From: Trochalopteron elliotii
Lineage: Eukaryota; Chordata; Aves; Passeriformes; Leiothrichidae
Direction: 5' to 3'
NCBI GenBank assembly: GCA_024734555.1
Contig: JANPWX010000480.1
Span: forward strand, 2,325,193 to 2,389,192
DNA: 64,000 nt
Made by a program: the position numbers and the translations under genes. The notes under the pieces were generated by a model. It was not told the origin of the DNA and did not search any database. It saw only the letters and a program-made list of their open reading frames with translations. Positions 20,303-59,295 of this stretch are shown one piece after another; the stretch's first letter is position 1; each line of letters begins with the position of its first letter.

Positions 20303-21045
20303 GCTGACCCTATGGGCTTGTAACATGGTGTGTTGTGATTATACATTTTGGGTTCGCCAAATTGAAACATGACCTAGCAAAACCACAAAGTTTGCTGTCA
20401 TCTGCTGTTCTACACATGTTTGTTTGTTTTTATGTATAGAAACGTATACAACTACATCACTTGAAACAAAAAAAAAAAAAAAAAAGGAGTAAAGATTTTT
20501 TTGTCTGCAACCTGAAAAATATTTGGCTACAGGGAGTAAAAACCATACAAATTTATCTTAACTTGTTAACCAAAAATAAAACTTGACAAATATTGTACTA
20601 GCTGCGATGTGAGCTGGTATAACAACAGTAAGAAATTCAGGCAAAAGTGGTGTTATGTAAATTAGCAGCATTATCCAAACTCCTGGAAAAAAAAACCTGC
20701 GGGACTGAGGTATAGAAAAAGGAAAAAAGAATTCACAATGGACCTACTACAGCAAAACGAGTTATGTACACGGTAATCCAATGGTGTCCTGTGGACTGGT
20801 ACAGTCTGTGTGCTCCAAATGCTGGGCTTAAATTCACAGTGACTTTCAGCATTGAAGTCCTGAATGGAAAAATGTTTGTTTTTTTTTTCCATTGCAAACT
20901 GAGCTTCATGACAGCCTGATGCCTCTCCTCCCTGCAGCAAGGAAGTCATCACTTCCAGCGGCACCACCACGGTGCTGGGCCAGGGCACTGCATCATGGAC
21001 TGGCTGCGTGGGAATCCCAACAAGCAGAGGGCCCTTGCAGCCATG

Positions 21046-21160
21046 CAGCCATGCATCCCTGTCAGCAGGGATCATGCCTCCAGCCATGCATCCCTGTCAG
21101 CAGGGATCATCCCTCCAGCCATGCATCCCTGTCAGCAGGGATCATCCCTCCAGCACCACC
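21046..21160 (-). repeat. 35-bp tandem repeat, 3 copies, each with a stem-loop
   Basis: ATGCATCCCT recurs at 21051, 21086 and 21121, an exact 35-bp period. Each unit contains ATCCCTG, loop TCAG, then CAGGGAT, a perfect 7-bp stem. It lies about 125 nt past the stop codon, in the 3' UTR. Confidence 0.9.
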
Positions 21161-21284
21161 TCCCCACGAGCCCGACCTCTCCCGACGGCGCCGTGCTCCC
21201 TCTCTCTCTCTCCCGTGTGCACCCCGGCGTGGTGGCTCCTGCAGCCGTGAGCTCTGTGAGCTCCTCCTCTCCCAGGACAGACCT

Positions 21285-46278
<24,994 letters not shown>

Positions 46279-46303
46279 CAGTTCGTTTACACAACACAGG
46301 GCT

Positions 46304-49300
46304 CTGCAAGGGAAAGACAGAAGTGCTGACTGAGAATGTTCCCTGACCTTGCAAAAACTCAAAACATGGAGCGCAGTGGTTTGTACTTAAAGACTTCCTG
46401 GATGTTTCAGTCTTCCCTTTCCCAAATTTCACTCCTGGTGTGTCTTTCCTTGCTTGTTGAGTCAGCTACTGAGGCATGAGGAGTGAGGCTGCTGCTACAT
46501 GCCCAAACATCCAGCTGCAACAGCAGGACTTTAAAGGGAAAGATCTAAAAGCCCCTCAGCCTGCCTTTGTCCTGCCCTCTGAGCGAGGAGAGGGAATGCT
46601 GCTGGAACACCCATCTCTGCACAGGAATCAGCATCTTCCTGGCAAATGTAAGAGCAAAAAGGACAGAAATCTGACCTGGTGTCTGCACCACAGCTGGTCC
46701 TGTTCTGGGAGATCAGACAGGTTACTGGTTGATTTGAATCACTGCCCACCCTGCCTGAAACATATCTGAGATTTCTTTTCCAGTGGAAAGACATATGAGA
46801 AGGAAAGAAACTGTGCTAATCCCCTAAAGGATTAGTATGAGGCAACAGCAGTGTAATATCAGGATATCTAAGAGATGATATGAGACAGGTTCAACCAGAG
46901 CATCCTGCAGCCAGTGACTGCTGCTTGCACTGCTGGACTTCTCCCACATCATCTGAGCTGTGTCCTGGGACTCACACCCAAAGCTTCATTTAAAATATCC
47001 TCACCTGGAACTAACCAGGGAAGGAGAACAGCTGGAAACAACTCCCAGTAAGGACACAGGACTCTCAAACCCCATTAAATGATGGAGAATTCAACACAAG
47101 GGTAACTTCTTCACTGGTGACTTGCCTTCTGTGACTCACATGGGCTGAGTCTAAGGGACACAGAGCCAGGGAGGTGCAGGTGAGGCAGCTGCTGTCACTC
47201 CACACCACCTTGCCCAGGTCAGCTCTGCTGGACTGCACCCCCCCCAGACACCTCCAAAGAGGAAATCACACCCATCCCCACCATCAGAACCACAATCTGC
47301 CCCCATCTCCTGAGAGCACTTTCCCTGCAGAACACCCCACGCTGCCCAGAACTCAGGGGGCATTTTTTCAATAGGTACATCCAAAAGATTTTCTCAGTTT
47401 AGAGACTACTCCAAGCTCAGACAACTTGGGAGCTATAAAAATAACACAAAACAGAACCACCCACAACTGTCAGGAAGTCAAAGATGCTGCTCACAGCAAC
47501 AGCTACAAAATTTTATCCTTCCTTTCCTGCTCCAGGGCAAGGATCTCCCTCCCTGCAGATAACCTGGGCAGAGGAAACTGTATGAATTCTTTTGTTATGA
47601 ATGCACTCCACAGAGAGGGAGTGGTTCTCACTGCCCAAGTCACCAAAAAGCTACGAGCCAAATCAGAAATTACCTGTTCTATTCCTCAGATTCATCAGTC
47701 CAGACTGACAGAGTGGGATTAGCACTTCTTATCACCATGTAAATAGAGACGGAGAAAAATTAACCCTGGAAGGAAAAGGAAGTCCAGTTAAAACACAGTT
47801 GCAGGCAAGACTTAGCCTAGACAGCTGCAATCACTTCAAGCTGAGAAAACCACCACAAATCAGAAATATGCTCAAGTAGGACTGAGGAGCAAAGCCTCCA
47901 GCAATGGGAGCTGGACCAAGTTCTCTTGGCTCTGTGGGCACCTGGGCAGGCCAACAGGACCTCTCATGTCCCAAAAACTGTGTGACCCAGCAGGGTGGGA
48001 GAATGGCCCTGCTGCCTTGGAGCCACTGAGGATCAGCTGGAGTTCTCCCCAAGTATGACAGTCTGCCTGGTGTGCTGTGAAAACCAGAAGGAGGACCTGT
48101 ACACCTCATCTATCAAATCTTGCAACCCAAACCTCCCTCAAGACAAACATGATGAGCAAAAGTCAGCACAGGCCACAGCCACTCACCTGTGAATGAACTC
48201 GAGGCCTCCCTTTAATACCTGCTACTGATGAGACACACAAAATCTAGGGAAAATACCATGTAACAAAACCTAGGGAAAATATCATGTAACAGAATCTAGG
48301 GAAAATACCCTGGAACTCCTGACACCTCAGTGAAGCTGCAGCTGTAAACAACACCTGCACAGCAAACTTCAACTCAGTGGATGTGCTCTGTCTCTGTTCT
48401 CACAGCTGAGAGAAGTGACATGCTCATATTCCAGTTCAAAAGGAGCCTGTGATCTTATTTGTTGCCCTATTGAGCTGAGGCTCTTATCCCTGCTGCTCAT
48501 CCCTCAGTGCTGCTCTATCAAAATCACACAGTTGTTTCTCCTCTAGAAGAATGACCCCTACAGAAGATTTGGTGACAGGGGATAAGTTCAGAGATACACA
48601 GGTATAAAGAAAAGTCTCTTTAAAGCAATGGGTTAAATGATAAAAAAATGCTTGTGGATACACAGGAAGATCTATCAAAAATTTTCAGGGAATCTTCTTT
48701 GTATGCAGACTTGACCATGCAAATATTCAGACAAAGGAAGGGATTTTTCCCCAGCATGGAGTGCAAAGCATTATTTTATAGAAACTGTATTTTAGGGAAA
48801 CTTTGCCCACAGCTCCCAGGAAACTTGGTGGGTTTTCTGCCTCATAGGAATGGTTGGCTAGAATTCCACCCAGCTGGAACAGCAGCAAGCTGAGGGAAAA
48901 ACTGTTTGGTCACCAGGAGAGTCAGGAGTCCAGCTAATGCTCACTGAGCCTGAACTGGGAAATGAAGCCTGGATTCTGCAGTCTCCAGGAGTTACCACTG
49001 CTGCAGCACAGCAGATGTGAGCTGCCAGGGGCAGAGGGATGAGGATTCCTAATAATGAACATGAGCAATGCCCTCAGCCAACACCAGAACAAATAAATGG
49101 CCATGAAAGAACTCACAGCCCCAACAACACAGAGCAGCTTTTTGCATGATGCAGCAGGTTGGTTGAGCTAGAAAAAGTCTCAGTAGAAGATACCTAAGGA
49201 CAAAATAATCTTAACTGGATTAAGCACTTCAGGACTGCATTTAGCTAAGTGCTTTTTGTCTTGTTATAAGACAGGGCTAAATATAGTAACCAGAATACTT

Positions 49301-52300
49301 AAGAATAGTTTCATAAGGGTTGTATACACTCCTCAGCCAGTTAAGGCACTTAGCACTACTGACAGCACTATGTCTGCAGGTTAAGAGTACTTTAAATAGA
49401 TCCAGATAGAATCTCTTTGACCTTAACTGCATTAACCAAAGGGATCAAAATTTATTTATTGCCTCCTGAAAATCCCCTTCTGTAACACTTTGAGAGAGGG
49501 ATTCCTGAACTCTGTGGGCAGGTAAAGAGGAAACTTCTCAGTGCTGCTGGCATCATTTCTCACCCCACCTACATCAGGTGAGGATCAGCCTTCTCACAAA
49601 GCAGTGCACATCCATCACTGCTTCATGCCCTCTGTAAAGGGAAATTATTTTTTCCTTCCTTTGTACAGCGAGTCTCAAAACCCACTCACAGTGTTTTAAG
49701 GGTACATTGCATTTCAGACTTTTCAAATATCACAGTATTTGAAGTTGTTTCCAGGGTTACAGAAAGGGTAATGCAGCCAAATGACAGACTTAACAAGGCA
49801 AATGGACTTTGCAGACAACAACTAATAGTTAAAGCACTATTCCATGCTATCTGCTATATTCTGGTACATTTTTTACTGAAGAGAGAATGGCAGAGGGAAT
49901 TTTCTGTTTTGCAGAACTATCTGACTTCAGGAGCTATCTAAAACTGCAAAACTGTGAGTGAAGAAAACGTTTATTTACTGACTTGCTGCAAACCATCAAA
50001 ATATTAACATTACCTTAGGACAATTCTTGATGGAACAGTCAGATTTGTGTCCTGAAACCAACAGTAACTATGAATGCTTCATTATAGGTTAATTTTTTAT
50101 TATTTGGTTATGTCACTCATGTCAGGGCAAAGATATTTCTATGAGAAATATCTGCCCTTTTCTTTGTGATCAGCAATGAATAAAGCTTTCATCCATCATC
50201 TAAAAGTGTCCCTGAACCTAGATGATTTGATTGCTTTTCCCAGCTATAACCACTGGCTTAATGAAAAACATTCTCTATGCATAAAAACTTTGCCCTGCTT
50301 GTATTTAAGTTTTCATAGAATTTTGCATTAAAGTAACATACAGCAGTTGGGGAATCTTCAAATCTACACCATAGGAAACACTTTAATTATGGAAATGTGT
50401 TGTGCCAATAATTTCCACAGACTTTGCATGCAATGAATTCATCAGAGAGCCCTCAATTACAAGATGTAGCCACAAATAAGAGAGATTAACACATTCTCCA
50501 GCAATATGATTTATGTGCCAGTGTGCCAGTGTCTCATTATTCTTGAGGCAACAGGAGGACACGACAAAACAGCAATTTTTTTTGGCAGCAAAACAGCTGA
50601 TTTCATTTTTAAGAGGCAGAATTTAACCTCTTCAGCCAAGGGCTACTGGTTCAACTATAAGATGCATTCGAAAAAAAGGCAAATGGTAAATGGCATTTGA
50701 AAAACCAACCAGTGTAGCTGAATCCCTGTGGCTGTTCAGCACAGGAAGGTGCTGTGCCACTCCCCCTGTGCTCCCAGCCACACTCCTGTCACACAGACAC
50801 AGATGTGTGCCCCGGTGTCATAGGGAGTGGGCAAAAGGCACAGCTGTGGCATTCCCATGTGCCAGAGATCCCCACAGGGCACGGCCTCACCACGGCTGTG
50901 CCCCAGCCCAGCATGAAAACATCACACAGAAATGCCAAGACCAAACCAGGTGTGGCAAAGGAGTTGCATACCTGTGTTATTTGATCTGCTTGCTTCATTT
51001 TTTTCTGCCTCTGTTTCACCCTCTCCTTTCCTTGCCCTCTGTTGTTCTTCACTCTTTTCTGCCCCTCCCTCACTTAGCCCCCATAATTAACATCCACTGG
51101 ATCACAATTCAGAGAACTGGATCTCTCTTGAACATGGTTTCTCCCCATCTTGTTATTTCTTATATCACCTGCCCTCATCTTTCCATTGTTTTTTCTTCTC
51201 CACGTCCTTCACTTTCCCCTTCTCAAAAGAGAAAAAATGTACAATGATCTCAGTTTTGACATTTCACTGTGGGATCTTGGCTCGCTCAGCTCTGAGGCAC
51301 ACAAGGCTGAGAGGTTTCCTTCAGGGTCACACTGCCTGAGGAAGGATGCTGCTGGGGATCTACCTGATGGCTTTTGGCTCTCAGGACCCCTCAGTCCAGC
51401 TCCAGCAGCACAGGGTCCTGGTCAGCCCCCAGTCCCAGTTGCAGACCCTCTCTGGAGGAACTGGGATCTCCCTCAGGTCAGTGGTGGAGCTGTGAGCTCC
51501 AAGCTTTACAGAAACATCACTCTGCACCCACATCCATCCACAGCAGCATCAACACACCCTGGAACTCTTTGTGTGTACCTGTATTTTCACACACATCTTT
51601 GTTTGCTAGAACATGGGTGATGGTGGTCAGTGAGGGAGGGAACCAAATGTTCTGTGCTCCCCCTTTGTGAACCTGCCAGAAGTGGATTTTTTTGTGCTAC
51701 TGCTGTAACTGTTGCATCTCAATGCACTTGACTTATCTACAGCATACTCTCCCCCTTGGTTTATTGAGCTCTAAATTTAACTTGTTACCTGTGACAGATT
51801 TAAAACTACATTTATTAGAGCAGTAACAGCTTCAGACAGAAGCTAAAAAGTGTCCAAAGAAAATGGATTATACAAAACAGTTACAACCATAAAAAAGGCT
51901 GTAACAGAACACTGTGATTCAGCACAAAAGGGAAATGAAAGATACAGGCAGGAACAATGGTGGTGTGGGTTTTTTTTTTGTTTTGTTGCTTTTTTTTTTG
52001 TTGTTGTTTTTTGGTTTTTACCAATATATGGTGCTTCGGAAAAAAGAAAGGCTGAAAAGGACTAAAAACTAACAGATACTTGAAGAGAAAAGATGATTAC
52101 TGGAACATTTTGTTCTCCAGGACTTTTTTATCAGATCCTGGAGAAAATAGCTGGCCAAGTTTGCTCTGCTCTAGCAAATTGCTGAACCTTGTAGGGTGAA
52201 GATATAACACTGTAGAATATTCTTGAAAATGTCTCTGGGGTTTCTCTAACAAGAAAAGCATGCATCTAATTAATTCTACCAATTTGTCTAATGGCCCCTT

Positions 52301-54884
52301 AAAATTCCCAAAACATGGCAAAAAGCAAAATGCTGATTCACAACCCTAAGAAATACAAAACTGTGCTTCTGCCACAAGCAGGGTAGGATAAGAACACAAA
52401 TAATATTTCTTCTGCAGTTTTGGGTGAATACCTGTGTTCATTTGTTGCCATTCAGTTACTACAGGAAAGGGAAATAAATGTGTGTTGTAGTATGAAATGA
52501 AGATATCTAATCTACAAACAATTCTGTATCATACCTGACTCAGACAAAGAGCCAAATAATCCTCAAATAATAACATGGCTTTCCCTTATGTAGGATGAGA
52601 GCAAAGGTGGTTGCTCACAGTCAATCCTTCAGCAGCAGTTGGGATTGTGTGTTTTCAGGGGACTACTTCCAGAAAAGGTACACAGGGCTGAAGAGAAGGC
52701 AGGAATATTGCAAGTGAATGGTCAAAAATCTTTTGAACAGAATGTTCTCCAAAACTTCCAGCTCTTAAAGCTGTGTTTCTGTTCCTGGCTGATGCAAATG
52801 CATCTGTGTGGGGGTGAGTGCATAAACACACATTTTACTTCAGAGCAATTTGCAAAAAAAAAAAAACCACTGAGAGCAATTTCTACCCAGGAAAGCAGTG
52901 GTGACATCCAGGAGGACTCCTGCAGTGCTCACCTCCTGATGCTGGGAGTTAGGTAACCACTGCTGCTGGGTGCATGGGGAGGGAGGTGAGCAGAGAGCCC
53001 TCACTCCTGCCTCAGGCCACTTCCCATCAGATTCACTTTTCTGGCAAATCACAAAGGAGTGGGGGGTGTGGGAAGGTTAACCCAATAAATTTCAGCAATG
53101 AAAACAGTGACTTAACAAGCTAAAAAAAAAATTCCTCCCAAAGCTATCGGTTCTCCAGCTTAAAAAACTTGAACACCATCTGATCATAAACCTGGTGTTG
53201 AAATTCTGGCTCATTTCAGGGTTTCATTTTGAAAAGTTTTAACACTATCAGAGCCAACCAGCAAAGGGAATTTCAAAAGAAGCCAGCACTCTGCTCTGTC
53301 AGCAGTGTTATCTTCTACAGAACTGCCTGTGGAGCTGCTGCTGGGCACCCTGAGCCCTCCTGCTCTCTTTTCAGGGATTGCCAGCTGGAGCAGGGATCAC
53401 CCTGGGAGAGGCTGTGCATTACTCCCACCAAGAGGACACAGCTCACATCAGCTGCATTGGTGGCATTAAGTCAGGTCCTTTCTGGGGTTTGGATTTTGTT
53501 TTGGCAGCAAGGAAGGTATGAGGACAAACGTGCCAAAGCTGCCTGTTTGGAGGCATCACCCTGAAATCCCTCTTGTAGTTCCTCTTCTATTTACTACAGG
53601 TGGAACTCACCCTAAGCACAGAGCTACATAAAGTCTGTGTGTCATTAAACTGCCTATTTTTATGCCTTGAGCTCTCCCCGTGCACAGAATAAATGTAATC
53701 GTTAGGCAGCAAAGAAAATCAGTGATCTAATTAAACTAAATACCTTCTCCTCTACTTTTCTGAGCAAGAGAACACCCCCAGCAACTACCAGTTCACTGAA
53801 AGAGGCAATAGCAGCATTCATGTCCTTAGCTGTTCTCTTTTCCTCCTCAAACAATACATTTTTTTGCTTTGTTTTTTTCTTTGCCTTTCTCCATCCTGTA
53901 CATAAAATGCATTTCAGATGCTTGAGGATGGTACAGATAAGGAGATGAGCACTTGTGCTTTGTGTTTCCTTGTGCTGGAGGTTGGACTCCTATTGCAAAA
54001 CTAAAATGTGAGGCCTGAGGGGCTGCTTGCTCTGTGCAGTAAAAGCAGGGCCCTTCAGCTGGGTCAGAAGTGGGTCCTGGGTGGTTTCAGGACCACACTG
54101 CAGAAGTGCTCTGCCCCAGTGGGGCAAAAACACTGTGTGTTACTGGGCTTCATGATGCATCTATCCCCAGCCTGCAGGACCAGCAGATGGTAGGAGCTAT
54201 TTGTGGCCTGGAGGATTTTCTTTCAAAAGTGTCTTCTGTCTACAAGCATTACTCCCCTGGCCATGGGTCTATAAATGTGTTTCAGCTCATTTTAAAGCCT
54301 GATAGCAGCCACAAATCAGGACTGGAGTCAGGATTCAGACAGGGGTGTCATGAACTCACCACCCCTGAAATCAGGAGTCCAGCAGCTCCCAGCAATATTC
54401 AGGAAAGGAGCTTGCTACTACCAGGACTCTTCCCTTACCTGAGCAGATGTTTATAGCAGAACTGCTCCACAGGTCTGCCCCTCTCTGCCATGCTCAGACT
54501 GACTGTGTGTGACACAAATCAAACTCTGTTAGAAGCACACAGCTTCCTGCACCTGCATCACCCTGACTGATCAGTCCTGTGTCTCTGGATCCCCCTTCCC
54601 AGAAAGGGCAATTCCTCTGCTGCTGCTGGGAGCAGCTGGGAAGGCTGAAAATGGGCTTTGGCCCCATCATTTCTGCACTTTCTTAGATCTGCTTGGTCCT
54701 CTGCACAGTCTGGGGAGCACTTTGGCTGGAGAACCCTTGGAAGTTTGATCCTTGTCCAGCATTCCTTTGATTTCTACTAAACAATGTCTATTTTTCTGAC
54801 ACTTTGCAAGCAGCTTGCTGCCATCCTTTCTCCTGTCTGATGCTTTTATCTCTCAGCACACTCTACAAACACAGTTACCCATCC
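46304..54884 (-). other. 5' intron of the CLOCK/NPAS2-like gene, proximal part
   Basis: Apart from a 28-bp three-copy repeat at 48,243-48,312 and a T-rich tract near 51,968-52,020, I see unique non-coding sequence. Open frames here (for example near 50,690-51,247) show no recognisable domain or splice context. Confidence 0.5.
48243..48312. repeat. 28-bp tandem repeat, about 2.5 copies
   Basis: AATCTAGGGAAAATACCATGTAAC-like units occur three times in a row with single-base differences. Confidence 0.85.
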
Positions 54885-55135
54885 TTGTTGTACAAATGAG
54901 GAAACAGGGGCACACATTTTACTTCTGTCTCCTTTTCACAAGTGTCCCAGTTTTGGGAAGCTGAATTTGTAACAGTGAATGCAGTTACAGCCCAATTTTC
55001 AGTAATGCTGAAATCCAGCAAAAAGCACCTACAAATACTGAACATTTTAGAAAAACTCGACCTAAATCATTGACCCAAGGTCATGCAGCAGAGTTAAGAA
55101 GTGAATCCAGATGTCTTGATGATTAGCTCTGTCTA
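54885..55135 (+). mobile_element. MIR-like ancient SINE, split by an insertion
   Basis: ACAAATGAGGAAACAGGGGC at 54,892 and CCCAAGGTCATGCAGCAGAG near 55,075 match the two core stretches of MIR. After the second come GTGAATCCAGATGTCTTGAT. About 140 bp of unrelated sequence lies between them. Confidence 0.45.
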
Positions 55136-55805
55136 TTGGCATTCAGTCAAGTCCTCCCTCCTAAAATAAGCTTCCTGAAGCATCTAAGACTATAGTCTTA
55201 GAACTTCCTTAAACACACAGCACTGGAAAGACCTGAATTTCAAATGAAGAAGGGGGGGAAAAAACCCAGCTGATTATTTTTTCCTCAAGTGGTCACTGAA
55301 TGACCAATAAAAGGGCAGCTCAGAGTCACTTGATCTCAAACTTCTTCCTATAAATAAAAAAGGGAAGATTCTTCTCCCTTTTCAAACAACATGACAAAAA
55401 AAAAAATGTTCTGCCTCAGTAATTCTAGACCTGAGTAATTAAATCTGCTCTCTGTTGCAATCTGTTTCCCATGTGTATCACCAACCTGGAATTTCTGGAA
55501 TTCAATACATAAGGAAGCCATTCAATAAAAGGAAATATTACCACAAAAGGATTAGAGATAGGTCTGAACCAGACTGAAAGACTCCCTGTATCAGAGAAGA
55601 ATCCAGTTCCTTATCCAGAGTTCAACTTTTCCAGTATTTTGACCAGCATCTCAAACCAAACACTGCAAATACAATGGATCTCCCAGAGCCAGACCACCCC
55701 TCACCTCTGGCTCAGAGAGAGAAGAAAAGAGGGAACAGGTTGAGGAGACTTGTGTGGTATTGCAGCAGAGTTTGAACCTGTCTGTACAGTTTAACTGCTC
55801 AGCAG

Positions 55806-56080
55806 AATAGAATAAAACAGAATTTTTCAGTTGGAAGGGACCTACAGTGACCAGCTAGTCCATCTGCCTGGCCACTTCAGGGCTGAGCCGAAGTTGAAGT
55901 GTGATATTATGAGCATTGTCCAAATCCCTCCTAAATGCTGTCAGGCTTGGGGAATTGACCACCTCTCTAGGAAGCTTGTTTCAGTTTTTGACCACCCTCT
56001 CCTTAAAGAAAGGCTTCCCAGTGTCCAGTTTATGCAAAAGACCTGTGAGAAAATTATAAAGGGCTTTAGTAGTTAAAATT
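55806..56080 (-). mobile_element. Older CR1-type LINE fragment, minus orientation
   Basis: AGTTGGAAGGGACCTACAG and TCTGCCTGGCCACTTCAGGG are followed by GAGCATTGTCCAAATCCCTC and AAGCTTGTTTCAGTTTTTGA, the reverse complement of an older CR1 subfamily 3' region. It is diverged. Confidence 0.8.
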
Positions 56081-58734
56081 CAAAGTCTTCCCTGCAAGCT
56101 TAGAGCTATATCTACTTATCCATTAAATGAATATCAAAGGATTCACTGCAGCTGAGCTAACTGACCTCATTTTACATCTCTGGCTTTGAGCATTCAAGTT
56201 CAAGCATAAGAAACTTCCTTACCCTCTTGGTGTGTTTAATTCTGGAGCATCCCAGGTATAATCAGTCATATTTTATAACATACCACATATCAGTTATGAT
56301 TTGCACCAAAGTCAAAAAGGCATTTAAACAAAGCCCTCAGATTTCAGAATTTGTCTTATCCTCATTTGGCTCCCAGAATTTCAGCTGCTTTCCTTAAATG
56401 ATCTGCTCACATCTGCTCTCCAGCTGAGCCCCGTTCATGCCCCACTGACCTGACCACTGCCATCTCTGTAATCTTGCTGCTGAGAATAACCAGCAATGCA
56501 CTCAGCCCCTCTAAGTGCCAAGAGCCTTTCAAGAAGCAGGAGGCAGAAAAGAGCCAGCCTTTATATAACAGGGAAAAGTAGGATTTCAGAGGAAAAAAAA
56601 AACCATTGTTCAGCTAAGGTGAGTAATGGGAGCTGCACGCCTGAAGTGCCCTGGTCCAGTTCCCTCAGGCAATGCAGACTGGAGGTGTCAGCATCTTGCA
56701 GGATTATTCTCTGCAGTGGCAGCTGGCAGATATTTTTCTAATAGAGAGCACAGCAGCGTGGTTCACACTCCTCTGGTTCTATCTGCTGCTGCTCCTATTC
56801 AAACTCGGCTAATCCGATCAAGTTATTTCTTGGCCTGGGCCTTAAAGCTGAGTAAGTAAACACCTTTCATAAGGTCTGAGCCCACTTGTTTCAAGTGCAT
56901 GATTAAGGGCTAGACTTGAGCACTATTGTGAGAAAAGCCACCTCTCATTACTGGCACTTTCCAAAATCACTCACAGGTGTCTTGAAGTGGCACTTTTCCA
57001 CCCAGTGTTTTACTCCTTGCATTGCAAATATAAAATATGGTCGCCAAGGGGCACAAACACCAAATATCCAAAAAATCTGTGTTTCAGCTGCCCTGGAGAA
57101 TGGTCCTTTGGGCTGAGAATAGCTCATAATGGCACCACTTAGAGACTGTGATGCAAAATATTTTCTGTGGCTACCAGACCTTCTCCACAGATGTCTCTCC
57201 TTGTTCACTATGAAGGAGACAGATGACAAATATAGCCAGCAAATGTATTTTGGACAAAGCTGTACTCATTTGTAGTATTTGCATTAAATAACACGAGAAG
57301 ACTGATGGGACAGAAAAGATATTGGCCCAACTGTAATTACTTCTCTGGTACACCAAGGATGAACTTTTGAAGTTTATAAGTTTTTATCAAGAAGAATTGT
57401 TGCTGCTTATGTTGGTATTGCTAATAATATAACTGATCTTGGTAATAAAATAACTGGGGTATTTTCTCCTTTTTTTAAAACACCCCCACACGCTTTTCTG
57501 TCTCTTCTCTGAGGTACTTTTAACTTCACATCCAATATTCTCTTTTGCACTATCTTGCCCACATCACTTCTCAACCAGCTCCTCAAAGGATGGTTATTTG
57601 TTTTGAAAGCTTCAGGAATAAAGGAATATTTAAACAATTAACTGCAATCATCATCCTGCACGGTATCATGGAGGTATAATGAGAAAGTAAAACTTTGCTT
57701 CAGGAAGAAGGAAAGATAACACAGAAGATCCACAGATCTCTCTCTCATTACTTTCTTATCTTTTTTAGACTGCAAATATGTCAGTCACTGGAACATTTTC
57801 ATACTAGGTCATTGTTGTTACACATATTATGCACAAAGACCCAAGGCCTCATTCTGTCGTAGATAAGCTATTCACACACATCCTTTTTTCCTCCCTTACA
57901 GTTTATTTGCATGACTGGCTGGATAATCAGTCATAATAACAAAATATGACTCAGCATGGCTGAATACCACCAAGGCCAGCAAGGTTCCTGACAAACATCT
58001 ACACAGGAGCATGAAGCCAGCAGCAGGAGTTAAAAATGCGCATGACCTTTAGCTGGCAGTTCCAGTTTCCTCAGAATTCCACACCACGTTGGGGAGGTGA
58101 ACATCATTTGCACTCCCAGCCTCTTTCCTTAGTGCACTGCTTACGTGCCCATCTGCTAAAAATCACAAGCAAACTACACAGAGGTTCAACTGAAACTCAA
58201 ACAGGGAAAACATTCAATTAGGCAGAGAGAAAAGCTAACTTCCTCCTTCCTTTCCTTCATCTCAGCAGCCTTTCTGCAAGAGATCAGTAGTGAAGCCTTT
58301 ATCTACTTCAAAACTGGCATTACACCCACCCTGATTCAATGTCGAAGTTTCTTCCAATTTAATTCAGTTTCAACAAGTGAGAAGTGCAAAACAAACACGA
58401 AATTAAAGCTGTGTCCTTAATTATTGCTTATGTAGAGCAAGTATTTCAAAGAGCCAGCAGAGAAGTGAGGCAGCCACTGCCCAAAGGGGCACAGAGCACC
58501 TAATCCTGGCTCAGCCTCCACACAAGGGCTGTGCCCACCACCACACCGACCTGGCAGTGCAAAGCCAAGGCAGACAATAGGTGCTCAGGCTGTCCTTTTC
58601 CTCACCAAGCCAGAATTTACTCCAGGAATATCTCTCTCAGTGGCAGAATCTCCAGCTTTGAGCTCATCCTGAGGACGAGTGCTGCACACTAAACTGGGAC
58701 TGAGCTGGCCACGTCCATCAGGGTGAGGGGTGTT

Positions 58735-59295
58735 AAGGATTGTGCTTCTCCCCCCTCTACTCTGCACTCATGAGAGCCCACCTGGAGTTCTGCATCCACC
58801 TCTGGGGTCCTCAGCACAAGAAAGACGTGGACTTGCTGCAGGAAGTTCAGAGAAGGGGCACAAAGATGGTGAGAGGGCTGGGGCACCTCTGCTGTGGAGA
58901 CAGGCTGGGTGAGCTGGGGCTCTTCAGCCTGGAGAAGAGATGGCTCTGGGGAGACCTCACTGAGGCATTCAAAGACTAAAGGGAGCTGATAAAAAAGATG
59001 GAGAGATGCTTTTTACATAGGTAGATATTTATAGGACAAGGGGGAATGGTTTTAAACTAAATGAGGATAGATTTAGATTTAGATGTTTGGAGGGAATCCT
59101 TTCCCTGTGAGCGTGGTTATGCCCTGGCACAGTTTGCCCAGACAAGCTGTGGATGTCCACCCCTGGAAGTGTTCAAGGCCAGGTTGGGTATGACCCTGAG
59201 CAACCTGGTCTGGTGGAAGGTGTCCCTGTCCAGAGGGGCTGGAATTAGATGATCTTTAAGGTCCCTTCCAACCCAAACCTTTCAATGATTCTCTT
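58735..59295 (+). mobile_element. CR1 LINE 3' fragment, plus orientation
   Basis: GAGAGCCCACCTGGAGTTCT, GAGCTGGGGCTCTTCAGCCT, GGACAAGGGGGAATGGTTTT, CTGGAAGTGTTCAAGGCCAG and TTAAGGTCCCTTCCAACCCA are a textbook order of CR1 3' words. The element ends CAATGATTCT, the remnant of its 8-bp tail repeat. A 5' truncation is typical. Confidence 0.95.

Larger units (their letters stand above)
17205..21284 (-). promoter_or_regulatory. 3' UTR and downstream region of the CLOCK/NPAS2-like gene
   Basis: The stop codon is at 21,285-21,287. A minus-strand AATAAA at 20,297-20,302 would give a 3' UTR of about 1.0 kb. Another at 17,227-17,232, at the edge of an AT-rich UTR-like stretch (17,220-17,760), would give about 4 kb. 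Both are plausible; the shorter is closer to my recollection of mammalian NPAS2. The interval also holds the 35-bp hairpin repeats, the G-rich 12-mer repeat and an A-rich tract near 20,466. Confidence 0.55.

Noticed and set aside
50690..51247. Plus-strand open frame of 185 codons in the 5' intron
   Set aside because: No domain, no splice context and no codon pattern; probably chance.
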